The notes under the pieces are model-generated. The model worked only from the letters and a program-made list of their open reading frames with translations. It did no database searches and was not told where the DNA came from. Positions 37,144 through 44,706 of a DNA stretch of 64,000 bases are shown here, in pieces. Source of the DNA: Pseudomonadota bacterium (lineage in GTDB: Bacteria; Pseudomonadota; Gammaproteobacteria; Burkholderiales; JABEVD01); the NCBI GenBank assembly GCA_021806605.1, contig JAJZQY010000001.1, positions 142,937 to 206,936 on the forward strand, written 5' to 3'. Positions within the stretch are counted from its first letter, which is position 1. Every line of letters starts with the position of its first letter. The position numbers and the translations under genes were made by a program.

Positions 37144-37190
37144 CGGCAAGGACCTCTTGCCGTGAGACAGGAAACAATCCGGGAACCCGG
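37144..37190. repeat. Two inverted repeats in the leader of the polysaccharide cluster
   Basis: CGGCAAG (37144-37150) and CTTGCCG (37156-37162) form a perfect 7-bp stem with a 5-base loop. CCGGGAACCCGG at 37179-37190 is a perfect palindrome 16 bases away. On the minus strand they lie upstream of the manC/fcl remnant, with a run of seven T's about 12 bases after the first stem. A regulatory or attenuator role is possible but not shown. No JUMPstart/ops motif was found here. Confidence 0.4.
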
Positions 37191-37212
37191 CAATGTCAGC
37201 AGGTTGTGCTTC

Positions 37213-37255
37213 CAAAAAAGAAAAAAGCCCTGCAATTAATAACTGCAAGGCTTTT
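37213..37255 (-). terminator. Rho-independent terminator of the tRNA transcript
   Basis: On the minus strand, seven bases after the tRNA-Asp CCA end, AAAAGCCTTGCA and TGCAGGGCTTTT form a stem with a 9-base AT loop, followed by TTCTTTTTT. It should end the hupB-tRNA-Val-tRNA-Asp transcript before the polysaccharide cluster. The stem also works in the other direction, with a shorter T-run. Confidence 0.8.
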
Positions 37256-37262
37256 CTTGTGT

Positions 37263-37339
37263 TGGCGGAGTGGACGGGACTCGAACCCGCGACCCCCGGC
37301 GTGACAGGCCGGTATTCTAACCGACTGAACTACCACTCC
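37263..37339 (-). tRNA. tRNA-Asp (anticodon GTC)
   Basis: The minus strand reads GGAGTGGTAGTTCAGTCGGT at the 5' end, an anticodon arm CCGGCCTGTCACGCCGG with anticodon GTC, the T-loop GGTTCGAGTCC and a 3' end ACTCCGCCA. The acceptor stem GGAGTGG pairs with CCACTCC, and CCA is encoded. It is 77 nt long. It is downstream of tRNA-Val and hupB on the same strand. Confidence 0.97.
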
Positions 37340-37512
37340 AAAATCTTTGAAACAGGGTCTAGCTACAACAGAAGCGAGATTCTACAAGAGAATAGGGTCT
37401 CCCGCAAGGGCGACCTCCAAAGATTGCGAAAAACGATCGACAGTTTCACCAAACTTTTCAGGGCTGACAGATATCGCTCCTGAATCGAGACGCATTGAAG
37501 GCTGGGTAAATG

Positions 37513-37538
37513 AAATGGCCTGCATCTGCAGGCCATTT
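37513..37538. repeat. Perfect 26-nt palindromic hairpin between the two tRNA genes
   Basis: AAATGGCCTGCA and its exact inverse TGCAGGCCATTT are separated by TC only. On the minus strand it lies 20 bases after the tRNA-Val 3' end and is followed by CATTTACCC, which is a poor T-run. It could serve as an RNA processing or weak terminator site for the tRNA transcript. Confidence 0.5.
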
Positions 37539-37558
37539 ATCTTGCGGAAATTCCTTGT

Positions 37559-37634
37559 TGGTGGGTGCTGAGGGGATCGAACCCCCGACATTCGCCTTGT
37601 AAGGGCGACGCTCTACCAGCTGAGCTAAGCACCC
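37559..37634 (-). tRNA. tRNA-Val (anticodon TAC)
   Basis: The minus strand reads GGGTGCTTAGCTCAGCTGGT, anticodon arm CGCCCTTACAAGGCG with TAC, T-arm GGGGGTTCGATCCCC and 3' end AGCACCCACCA. The acceptor stem GGGTGCT pairs with AGCACCC and CCA is encoded; total 76 nt. It follows hupB by 38 bases and is probably co-transcribed or processed from the same RNA. Confidence 0.97.
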
Positions 37635-37672
37635 TGCCGCGATTTTGCGAAGTCAGGCTCCGCAAAGCCGCA

Positions 37673-37945
37673 TCAGTTTACAGCATCCTTCAAGCCTTTT
37701 CCAGCACGGAACTTGGGCACTTTGGCAGCCTTGATCTTGATCGCCGCTCCGGTGCGGGGATTGCGACCGGTGCGTGCAGGACGCGCACCGACATAAAACG
37801 TCCCGAACCCAACCAGGGTTACCATGTCGCCTTTCTTCAAGGCACCTTTCACGGCATCTACTACTGCGTCAAGAGCGCGTCCAGCAGCCGCTTTGGAAAT
37901 ATCGGCGGAGTCAGCAATTGCATCAATAAGTTCAGATTTGTTCAT
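37673..37945 (-). CDS. hupB: DNA-binding protein HU-beta
   Basis: The start ATG at 37945 is preceded by AAAGGGG, giving a 90-residue protein [20 protein letters not shown]. It has the conserved HU signature [20 protein letters not shown] with the DNA-intercalating Pro and ends [14 protein letters not shown] bends and compacts DNA. The gene follows lon with a 153-base gap that holds a weak GCGC-stem followed by TTTT (possible lon terminator) but no convincing -35/-10 pair. Position next to lon is conserved across proteobacteria. Confidence 0.96.
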   Translation of the reverse strand: MNKSELIDAIADSADISKAAAGRALDAVVDAVKGALKKGDMVTLVGFGTFYVGARPARTGRNPRTGAAIKIKAAKVPKFRAGKGLKDAVN

Positions 37946-38098
37946 GTAATCCCCTTTACGTTCTCTACACAATTGACAAATATCCCGCGCCGCCAAGCAC
38001 AAACCTGGGAGGATTGTTCGTAGCATTGCAAGGCAATTCTAATACGTTTTTCACAGCCCCACAACAGAAAAGCGCCAGTTTCCGCGCCTCCCGGAGCA

Positions 38099-40525
38099 TC
38101 AGTGCTTGATCACGACCGGTTGCGCCGCCTCGTCCATCTTGGCCGGAATCGCCTCGACCCCGGTATCCTCGACAGTCCCAGGAAGCGCAACAGGCTTGCT
38201 TTCCAGTGCAAGATCAATAACTTGATCTATCCACTTGACCGCGTGAATGTCGAGCTTGTTCTTGATGTTGTCCGGAATTTCGGTAAGATCCTTGACGTTT
38301 TCCTCGGGGATCAACACATGCTTGATCCCCCCCCTGTGGGCAGCCAGCAGCTTCTCCTTCAACCCGCCTATGGGCAGAACCTCTCCCCTGAGCGTGATTT
38401 CACCGGTCATAGCCACATCCGCCCTGACCGGGATGCCGGTCAGAACCGACACGATCGCGGTACAGATCGCAATCCCTGCGCTCGGCCCATCCTTGGGCGT
38501 CGCCCCTTCGGGAAGATGGATATGGATGTCCGTATTCTGGTAGAAGTCCTCGGCAATGCCAAGCGTCTTGGAACGGTTCCTCACCACGGAAAGCGCTGCC
38601 TGGATCGACTCCTGCATGACTTCACCCAATGTTCCCGTCGTGATGGTCTTGCCTTTGCCAGGCAGCACAACGCTTTCGATCGTCAGGAGATCCCCCCCGA
38701 CTTCCGTCCACGCCAACCCAGTGACCTGCCCGATCTGGTTTTTCTTCTCGGCCATGCCGTAACTGTAGCGCCTGACCCCGAGAAATTTCTCCAGGTTGCG
38801 CGAGCTGACCGTGATGGTCCTTTCCGACTTCTTCAGAAGCAGCATTTTCACTACCTTGCGGCAGATCTTGGCGATCTCGCGCTCCAGGCTGCGCACACCG
38901 GCTTCGCGAGTATAGTAGCGCACGATGTCGCGCACCGCGCTTTCGGAAACGGAAAGCTCGGTCTCCTTGAGACCGTGGTACTTCATCTGCTTCTTGATGA
39001 GGTAGCGCATCGAAATATTGATCTTCTCGTCCTCGGTGTAGCCCGACAGCCTGATCACTTCCATCCTGTCCAGAAGGGGCGCAGGAATGTTGAGCGTGTT
39101 CGCAGTCGCGACGAACATCACATCGGAAAGATCGTATTCGACCTCTACGTAATGATCGACGAAAGTGCTGTTCTGCTCCGGATCGAGCACTTCCAGAAGC
39201 GCAGATGAAGGATCCCCCCTGAAATCGGCACCCATCTTGTCGACCTCGTCGAGCAGGAACAGGGGATTCCTGACCCCCACCTTGCCCATGTTCTGCAATA
39301 TCTTGCCCGGCATCGATCCGATATAGGTTCTCCTGTGGCCGCGAATTTCAGCCTCATCGCGAACGCCGCCCAGCGACATCCTGACAAACTTGCGGTTGGT
39401 CGCCCGGGCGATAGATTGCCCCAGGGACGTTTTGCCGACGCCGGGAGGCCCAACCAGGCAGAGAATCGGGGCCTTCAGCTTATCGACGCGCTGCTGAACC
39501 GCGAGATACTCGAGTATGCGTTCCTTGACCCGATCCAGCCCGTAGTGATCCTTTTCCAGAATGGCTTCGGCTGCCGCGAGGTCCCTGCTGATCTTGCTTT
39601 TCTTCTTCCAGGGAAGCGCGACCAGAGATTCTATGTAATTTCGGACCACGGTCGCTTCAGCCGACATGGGAGACATGAGCTTCAATTTCTTCAGTTCCGA
39701 GTCGGCTTTCGCACGCGCTTCCTTGGGCATTTGTGCAGCCTCGACCTTCTTGGTGAGCTCGTCGAGATCGGCGCCCTCTTCTCCTTCGCCCAGTTCCTTC
39801 TGAATCGCCTTCACCTGCTCGTTGAGATAGTATTCGCGCTGACTTTTTTCCATCTGGCGCTTGACCCTGCCCCTGATGCGTTTTTCCACCTGCAGGATGT
39901 CCAGTTCCGCCTCGAGCAGTCCGAGAAGATGCTCAAGGCGCTTCTGCACATCGAAAATCTCCAGCACATCCTGCTTCTGCTCCAGCTTGAGTGGAAGATG
40001 CGCGACAACGGTATCCGCCAGCCTTCCCGACTCGTCTATCGAGGCAAGAGAAGTCAGAATCTCGGCAGGAATCTTCTTGTTGAGCTTGACGTACTGGTCG
40101 AATTGGGCGAGCAGGGCGCGCCTCATCGCCTCGATTTCATGATTTTCCGTCTCGTCCGTCTCGATCAGCTTGGCGACGCCTTCGAAGTGATTCTTGCGGT
40201 CGAGTATCTCCAGAATCTCGGCGCGATGCGACCCCTCGACCAGCACTTTCACCGTCCCGTCCGGAAGTTTCAGCATTTGCAAAATATTGGCCACATTGCC
40301 GATGCGATACATGTCTTCGGCGGAAGGCTCGTCCTTGGCGGCAGATTTCTGCGCCACGAGAATGATGCTCTTGCCGGATTCCATTGCCGCATCGAGCGCC
40401 TGGATGGATTTTGCGCGCCCCACGAAAAGCGGAATCACCATGTGCGGAAACACCACCACGTCGCGCAAAGGCAGTAGCGGCATGAGAAGCTGGCTGGTTT
40501 GGTTCTCGGCTGGATCGGACATCAT
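38099..40525 (-). CDS. lon: ATP-dependent protease La
   Basis: The 808-residue protein has the LonA layout: N-terminal substrate domain (about 10-205, beginning LMPLLPLRDVVVFPHMVI), coiled-coil linker (about 205-300), AAA+ module with GPPGVGKTSLGQSIAR and LLDEVDKMGADF, and the protease domain with catalytic Ser in TPKDGPSAGIAI and Lys in GGLKEKLLAAHRGG. It degrades misfolded and specific regulatory proteins in the cytoplasm. GAGGTGAGCC precedes the ATG. A sigma-32-type promoter lies just upstream, so heat-shock control is expected. The extra 20-30 residues after the protease domain are Pro/Val-rich and variable. Confidence 0.98.
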   Translation of the reverse strand: MMSDPAENQTSQLLMPLLPLRDVVVFPHMVIPLFVGRAKSIQALDAAMESGKSIILVAQKSAAKDEPSAEDMYRIGNVANILQMLKLPDGTVKVLVEGSHRAEILEILDRKNHFEGVAKLIETDETENHEIEAMRRALLAQFDQYVKLNKKIPAEILTSLASIDESGRLADTVVAHLPLKLEQKQDVLEIFDVQKRLEHLLGLLEAELDILQVEKRIRGRVKRQMEKSQREYYLNEQVKAIQKELGEGEEGADLDELTKKVEAAQMPKEARAKADSELKKLKLMSPMSAEATVVRNYIESLVALPWKKKSKISRDLAAAEAILEKDHYGLDRVKERILEYLAVQQRVDKLKAPILCLVGPPGVGKTSLGQSIARATNRKFVRMSLGGVRDEAEIRGHRRTYIGSMPGKILQNMGKVGVRNPLFLLDEVDKMGADFRGDPSSALLEVLDPEQNSTFVDHYVEVEYDLSDVMFVATANTLNIPAPLLDRMEVIRLSGYTEDEKINISMRYLIKKQMKYHGLKETELSVSESAVRDIVRYYTREAGVRSLEREIAKICRKVVKMLLLKKSERTITVSSRNLEKFLGVRRYSYGMAEKKNQIGQVTGLAWTEVGGDLLTIESVVLPGKGKTITTGTLGEVMQESIQAALSVVRNRSKTLGIAEDFYQNTDIHIHLPEGATPKDGPSAGIAICTAIVSVLTGIPVRADVAMTGEITLRGEVLPIGGLKEKLLAAHRGGIKHVLIPEENVKDLTEIPDNIKNKLDIHAVKWIDQVIDLALESKPVALPGTVEDTGVEAIPAKMDEAAQPVVIKH

Positions 40526-40552
40526 GGCTCACCTCAAAGTTGGATGATGATG

Positions 40553-40581
40553 GAATGGGGGCGACATGGGCTGATTTCAAG
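40553..40581 (-). promoter_or_regulatory. Heat-shock (sigma-32) promoter of lon
   Basis: On the minus strand CTTGAAA (40581-40575) is followed after 13 bases by CCCCCATTC (40561-40553). This is a near-perfect match to the RpoH consensus CTTGAAA / CCCCAT-T with a permitted spacer. The lon start codon lies 28 bases beyond the -10. The -35 is embedded in a hairpin, ATGGGCT-TGAAATC-AGCCCAT, which may also end the clpX transcript. Confidence 0.85.
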
Positions 40582-40606
40582 CCCATACCCCATCATTTAG
40601 AATCGA

Positions 40607-41869
40607 TCAGGCCAGGTCGGCCAGTTTGGCCTGGTCGGAATAAATCAGTATGGGCTTGATCTCTCCGCCCGCGCCGACATCGAGCACCACCTTGGCTACA
40701 TTGTTGAGCGAGGGAAGATCGAACATGATATCCAGCAGAGAATTCTCGAGAATGGAGCGCAATCCGCGAGCGCCGGTCTTCCTGGCCAAAGCCTTCTTCG
40801 CCACCGCATGCAGCGCCTGCTCCCGGATTTCAAGTTCGACGCCTTCCATGCCGAACATCTTCTGGTATTGCTTGGTGAGCGCATTCTTGGGTTCGGTGAG
40901 AATTTGGATCAGGGCGGACTCGTCGAGCTCCTCCAGAGTAGCAACGACCGGGAGTCTTCCGACGAATTCGGGAATCAGCCCGTACTTGATCAGGTCTTCA
41001 GGCTCCACGTCGCGCAGCACAGCACCCACATCCTTGCGGTTGTCGCGGCTTTTGACTTCGGCGCCGAAGCCTATCCCGCCCTTCTCCGATCTCGCACGGA
41101 TCACTTTGTCCAGTCCGTCGAAGGCCCCCCCGCAGATGAACAGGATATTGGTGGTGTCGATCTGGACGAATTCCTGATTCGGGTGCTTTCTTCCCCCCTG
41201 TGGCGGAACGGAGGCGATCGTACCCTCGATCAGCTTCAGGAGCGCCTGCTGCACGCCTTCCCCGGAAACGTCGCGGGTGATGGAAGGATTGTCGGACTTC
41301 CTGGAAATCTTGTCGATTTCGTCGATATAGACAATGCCGTGCTGCGCCTTCTCGATTTCATAATCGCATTTCTGCAGCAGCTTCTGGATGATGTTCTCGA
41401 CGTCCTCGCCGACATAGCCGGCTTCGGTCAGCGTCGTCGCATCCGCCATGACGAAAGGCACGTTCAGGAGCCTCGCCAGTGTCTGGGCAAGCAGAGTCTT
41501 TCCCGATCCCGTCGGACCGATGAGCAGGATGTTGCTCTTGGCAAGCTCGATCCCGTCGTCCTTCTTGGAAAGGTTCTTGAGCCGCTTGTAATGGTTGTAC
41601 ACGGCAACGGAGAGGATTTTCTTGGCAGGCTCCTGCCCGATCACATACTGGTCCAGAATCTCCCTGATCTCGTGGGGAACAGGAAGGTCAGACTGCGCAA
41701 GCTTCTCCGACTGCTCCTGGGCTTCTTCCCGGATGATGTCGTTGCACAATTCGATGCACTCGTCGCAAACGAACACGGAAGGACCGGCAATCAGTTTGCG
41801 GACTTCCTGCTGGCTCTTGCCGCAGAAAGAACAATAAAGCATTTTTTCACCGCCGCTTTTATCCGACAT
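40607..41869 (-). CDS. clpX: ATP-dependent Clp protease ATP-binding subunit ClpX
   Basis: The 420-residue unfoldase has the N-terminal zinc-binding domain (Cys13, Cys16, Cys35, Cys38 in YCSFCGKS and [10 protein letters not shown]), AAA+ Walker [17 protein letters not shown], Walker [11 protein letters not shown], and the pore loop and sensor regions [15 protein letters not shown]. The IGF-type loop for docking to ClpP is represented by [11 protein letters not shown] and neighbouring residues. ClpX selects tagged substrates, unfolds them and feeds them to ClpP. It lies 28 bases after clpP in the conserved tig-clpP-clpX order. Confidence 0.98.
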   Translation of the reverse strand: MSDKSGGEKMLYCSFCGKSQQEVRKLIAGPSVFVCDECIELCNDIIREEAQEQSEKLAQSDLPVPHEIREILDQYVIGQEPAKKILSVAVYNHYKRLKNLSKKDDGIELAKSNILLIGPTGSGKTLLAQTLARLLNVPFVMADATTLTEAGYVGEDVENIIQKLLQKCDYEIEKAQHGIVYIDEIDKISRKSDNPSITRDVSGEGVQQALLKLIEGTIASVPPQGGRKHPNQEFVQIDTTNILFICGGAFDGLDKVIRARSEKGGIGFGAEVKSRDNRKDVGAVLRDVEPEDLIKYGLIPEFVGRLPVVATLEELDESALIQILTEPKNALTKQYQKMFGMEGVELEIREQALHAVAKKALARKTGARGLRSILENSLLDIMFDLPSLNNVAKVVLDVGAGGEIKPILIYSDQAKLADLA

Positions 41870-41897
41870 TGCGAATCCCCTTCATAACTCCGGACAT

Positions 41898-42521
41898 TCA
41901 GGCAGCCGCCCTGCTCGTGAGGACGCTGTCTATCAGTCCGTAACTTACCGCTTCCTCGGCACTCATGAAATAATCCCTGTCGGTGTCGCGCTCGATCACG
42001 TCCAGAGTTTGCCCGGTATGCTCCGACATCATCTGATTGAGCCTGCTCTTCAAGTAGAGAATCTCCTTCGCATGGATCTCTATGTCCGTGGCCTGTCCCT
42101 GGAACCCGCCCATGGGCTGGTGGATCATCACCCGCGAATTGGGCAAGCAGTAACGCTTTCCCTTTTCGCCCGCACTCAGCAGGAAAGCGCCCATACTGGC
42201 CGCCTGTCCGATGCAAAGCGTGCTGACATCGGGCTTGATGAATCTCATCGTATCATAAATCGCAAGTCCTGCAGAAACCGAACCGCCCGGAGAATTGATG
42301 TAGAAATGAATGTCCTTGTCCGGATTCTCGGATTCGAGAAACAGGAGCTGCGCGACGATCAGGTTGGCAGTCACCTCGTTCACCGGCCCGACCAGAAAAA
42401 CAACGCGCTCCTTGAGCATGCGGGAATAGATATCGTAGGCGCGTTCCCCACGCCCGCTCGTCTCGATGACCATCGGCACCAAGCCAAGCCCCTGCGGCTC
42501 GAAGCGTTCAAATTGCGACAT
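41898..42521 (-). CDS. clpP: ATP-dependent Clp protease proteolytic subunit
   Basis: The 207-residue serine protease has the catalytic triad Ser109 ([15 protein letters not shown]), His134 ([12 protein letters not shown]) and Asp179 (ERDTDRDYF). N-terminal propeptide and axial-loop residues precede [20 protein letters not shown]. It forms the tetradecameric chamber used by ClpX and ClpA. One base separates it from the stop of the upstream tig gene, and clpX follows 28 bases later, so the three are one operon. Confidence 0.98.
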   Translation of the reverse strand: MSQFERFEPQGLGLVPMVIETSGRGERAYDIYSRMLKERVVFLVGPVNEVTANLIVAQLLFLESENPDKDIHFYINSPGGSVSAGLAIYDTMRFIKPDVSTLCIGQAASMGAFLLSAGEKGKRYCLPNSRVMIHQPMGGFQGQATDIEIHAKEILYLKSRLNQMMSEHTGQTLDVIERDTDRDYFMSAEEAVSYGLIDSVLTSRAAA

Positions 42522-42522
42522 T

Positions 42523-43815
42523 TCAGTTCCCCATCAATTCTTCGAAAGTGACTGCCTTATCCTTGACCTTGGCCGACCCCAGCGCCCAGGCCACCACATT
42601 CTCTTCCAGCGCGAAGGACTCGGCATCGTTCAGACGCGAAGGCTCGGCATAGTGCCATCTTACCACCTCTTCCGGATGCTCGTAATTTTCGGCAAATTCC
42701 TCGATAACCGCCCTGATCTGCTCCGGCTTCGCGTGCAGCTCATGAGTCTTCACCAGTTCGGCCAGGATGAGGCCCAAATTGACCCTGCGCCTCGCCTGCT
42801 CGTCGAACATGTCCTGCGGAATCGGCATATCCTTCATCCCGCGCGCTTCCAGATCCTGCCTGGCTTGGTCGACCAGGCGGTATTTTTCCATTTCGACAAG
42901 CGAATTGGGCAGTTCGATTTGAGTCGAATCGAGCAGCGCCTGCATCACCTGATCCTTCAGTTTAGCTTGTATCCTTCTTTTGACTTCCCTTTTCAGGTTG
43001 GCCTCGATTTCAGCTCGAACTGCCTCCATGTCGCCATTCTCCACCCCCAGGCTTTTAGCGAATTCGGCGTCGAATTCGGGCAGCTTCGGTGCTTCGAGAC
43101 GGTTCAGCGTGATTTCGAAAACCGCTTTTTTCCCTGCGACTTCCTTTCCATGGTAATCCTTGGGGAAAGTGACTTTGGCGGATTTAGTCTCGCCCGGCTT
43201 CATGCCGATGATGGCCGACTCGAACCCGGCTATCATTTTTCCCTCTCCAAGCACCACCGGCACACCCTTGGCAGTGCCGCCCTCGAACGTCTCTCCGTCA
43301 ATTTTTCCGGCAAAATCGATATCGACCTTGTCGCCCGATTCCGCCGCACGATCGACAGGCTCGAAAACTGCACGCTGCTTGCGCAGGGTTTCCAGCGTCC
43401 TGTCCACATCTGCCGTCGTCACCTCGAAAACAGGCCGGGTTATCTTGGCCCCGGAAATGTCGCCCAGAGCCACTTCAGGATAGATTTCGAAAATCGCCCC
43501 GAAAACGAGGCTCTCTGACCCCTCTTCCCCTTTTTTCGCTTCGAATTTCGGGAAGCCTGCCACTTTCAGCGATTTATCCTTGATGGCATCGACGAAACGG
43601 CTTTCCAGCTCGCTCTCGAGCACTTCCTGGCGAACCTGTTGACCAAATTGCTGTGCCACCACCTTCAGCGGAACCTTGCCGGGACGAAACCCGTGCAGCT
43701 TGACCGTATGGGCCAGCTTCTGCAATCTTTTTTCCACTTCCTGATTGAACTTCGCAACAGGTACGGCCACATCGATACGCCGCTCCAAGGAGCTGGCATT
43801 TTCGCTCATCTGCAT
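42523..43815 (-). CDS. tig: Trigger factor (ribosome-associated chaperone and PPIase)
   Basis: The 430-residue protein has the ribosome-docking signature HGFRPGKVP (about 41-49), an FKBP-type PPIase domain (about 160-245: [37 protein letters not shown]), and an arm-like C-terminal domain. It binds near the exit tunnel and shields nascent chains. AAGGA lies eight bases before the ATG; an ATG two codons later is possible. A perfect TATAAT on the minus strand at 43934-43929, about 110 bases upstream, is a possible promoter but has no good -35. Confidence 0.97.
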   Translation of the reverse strand: MQMSENASSLERRIDVAVPVAKFNQEVEKRLQKLAHTVKLHGFRPGKVPLKVVAQQFGQQVRQEVLESELESRFVDAIKDKSLKVAGFPKFEAKKGEEGSESLVFGAIFEIYPEVALGDISGAKITRPVFEVTTADVDRTLETLRKQRAVFEPVDRAAESGDKVDIDFAGKIDGETFEGGTAKGVPVVLGEGKMIAGFESAIIGMKPGETKSAKVTFPKDYHGKEVAGKKAVFEITLNRLEAPKLPEFDAEFAKSLGVENGDMEAVRAEIEANLKREVKRRIQAKLKDQVMQALLDSTQIELPNSLVEMEKYRLVDQARQDLEARGMKDMPIPQDMFDEQARRRVNLGLILAELVKTHELHAKPEQIRAVIEEFAENYEHPEEVVRWHYAEPSRLNDAESFALEENVVAWALGSAKVKDKAVTFEELMGN

Positions 43816-43980
43816 TCAATAATCCTTAGATTTAAAAGCCCTATTCTTACCGAACAGCCAAAAATTCACAGAACAACGAGGCGTCAGCGCGAGGCTGCAA
43901 TCGTTTTCCGAAACATGGGGACAGGACGATTATACTTGATATGGGAAGCGCATGGCGAATATTGCGCGGCTGACCTGCTA

Positions 43981-44009
43981 TTGACCGATACTACCATTTA
44001 CCCTAGCAT
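43981..44009 (+). promoter_or_regulatory. Sigma-70-type promoter of tRNA-Leu
   Basis: TTGACC (43981-43986) and TAGCAT (44004-44009) are separated by 17 bases. The tRNA 5' end lies 10 bases beyond the -10, as expected for a tRNA promoter. The -10 deviates from consensus at two places. Confidence 0.6.
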
Positions 44010-44018
44010 GCTCCCAGC

Positions 44019-44104
44019 GCGAAAGTGGCGGAATTGGTAGACGCACTGGATTTAGGTTCCAGCGGGTAACCCCCGTGAGAGTTCGAGTCTCTCCTTTCGC
44101 ACCA
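44019..44104 (+). tRNA. tRNA-Leu (anticodon TAG)
   Basis: The 86-nt gene reads GCGAAAGTGGCGGAATTGGT, an anticodon arm CTGGATTTAGGTTCCAG with TAG, a long variable arm (CGGGTAACCCCCG), T-arm GAGTTCGAGTCTC and acceptor CTTTCGC followed by ACCA. The long variable arm confirms a class II tRNA and the anticodon gives Leu. The 3' end is part of a small palindrome, GCACCATTT-TC-AAATGGTGC (44099-44118), without a T-run. Confidence 0.97.
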
Positions 44105-44255
44105 TTTTCAAATGGTGCAGGCCTCGGGAGCTTGCTTGCAAATTCAGCAGCCCCAACGTGAACTAAATTTAATGCTTTTTTCAGCTCGACCGGCGAACTA
44201 CAGTCGACGCTCCCTGTCAGTACAGCATCAAGACCACGAACTCAGGGGGTGAATC

Positions 44256-44624
44256 ATGAGATTGCCTGAACCAACCGGACGAATGACGAACCATGCCGGA
44301 TCCCAGGATGATGTTGCAGCACTGATCCTGGACGAAAATGGCATGATCATCGAGTGCAACCAAGTTGCCGAAAAACTGCTCGGCTATCCTTCGGATGAGC
44401 TCATCCTGCACCATATTTCCATGCTGCTGCCACAACTCGAAGCGGGCCCTCTGATCAAGGGCGACAGAATCAATCCCAAACTCAAGTTTATGTGTCATTG
44501 CGGCCAGTTGTTTCGTGTTCTGGACCGGCAATGCCAATCCTTCTTCAGCGAACTCCATCTCGTTGAGCTGAGCAATCAGGGGGGGCCTGCCCTGAGGGCG
44601 ATTCTTTGCCCGGCAAGTCAATAG
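44256..44624 (+). CDS. Small single-domain PAS protein
   Basis: The 122-residue protein consists almost entirely of one PAS domain: AALILDENGMIIECNQVAEK, LLGYPSDELILHHISMLLPQ and a late beta hairpin FRVLDRQCQSFFSELHLVEL. A short N-terminal tail precedes it. There is no output domain, so it may be a partner of another sensor protein, or a remnant of a longer sensor. AGGGGG is six bases ahead of the ATG. It lies 82 bases upstream of glgP on the same strand. Confidence 0.78.
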   Translation: MRLPEPTGRMTNHAGSQDDVAALILDENGMIIECNQVAEKLLGYPSDELILHHISMLLPQLEAGPLIKGDRINPKLKFMCHCGQLFRVLDRQCQSFFSELHLVELSNQGGPALRAILCPASQ

Positions 44625-44706
44625 CGATGGGATGCTCCCATGGCTGCATAATTTAGTGGTTTAATGTCGGCATATCGATAACGTGACACTCCATAAGGGG
44701 CAAGCC

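Noticed and set aside
37089-37212. A JUMPstart/ops element for RfaH control of the polysaccharide operon.
   Set aside because: GGCGGTAGC-type sequence was looked for in the leader and not found.
37263-37339. An attachment site for an integrative element in tRNA-Asp.
   Set aside because: No second copy of the tRNA 3' end and no integrase gene was seen in the 22 kb island or near ppiD, so there is no direct evidence of site-specific integration.
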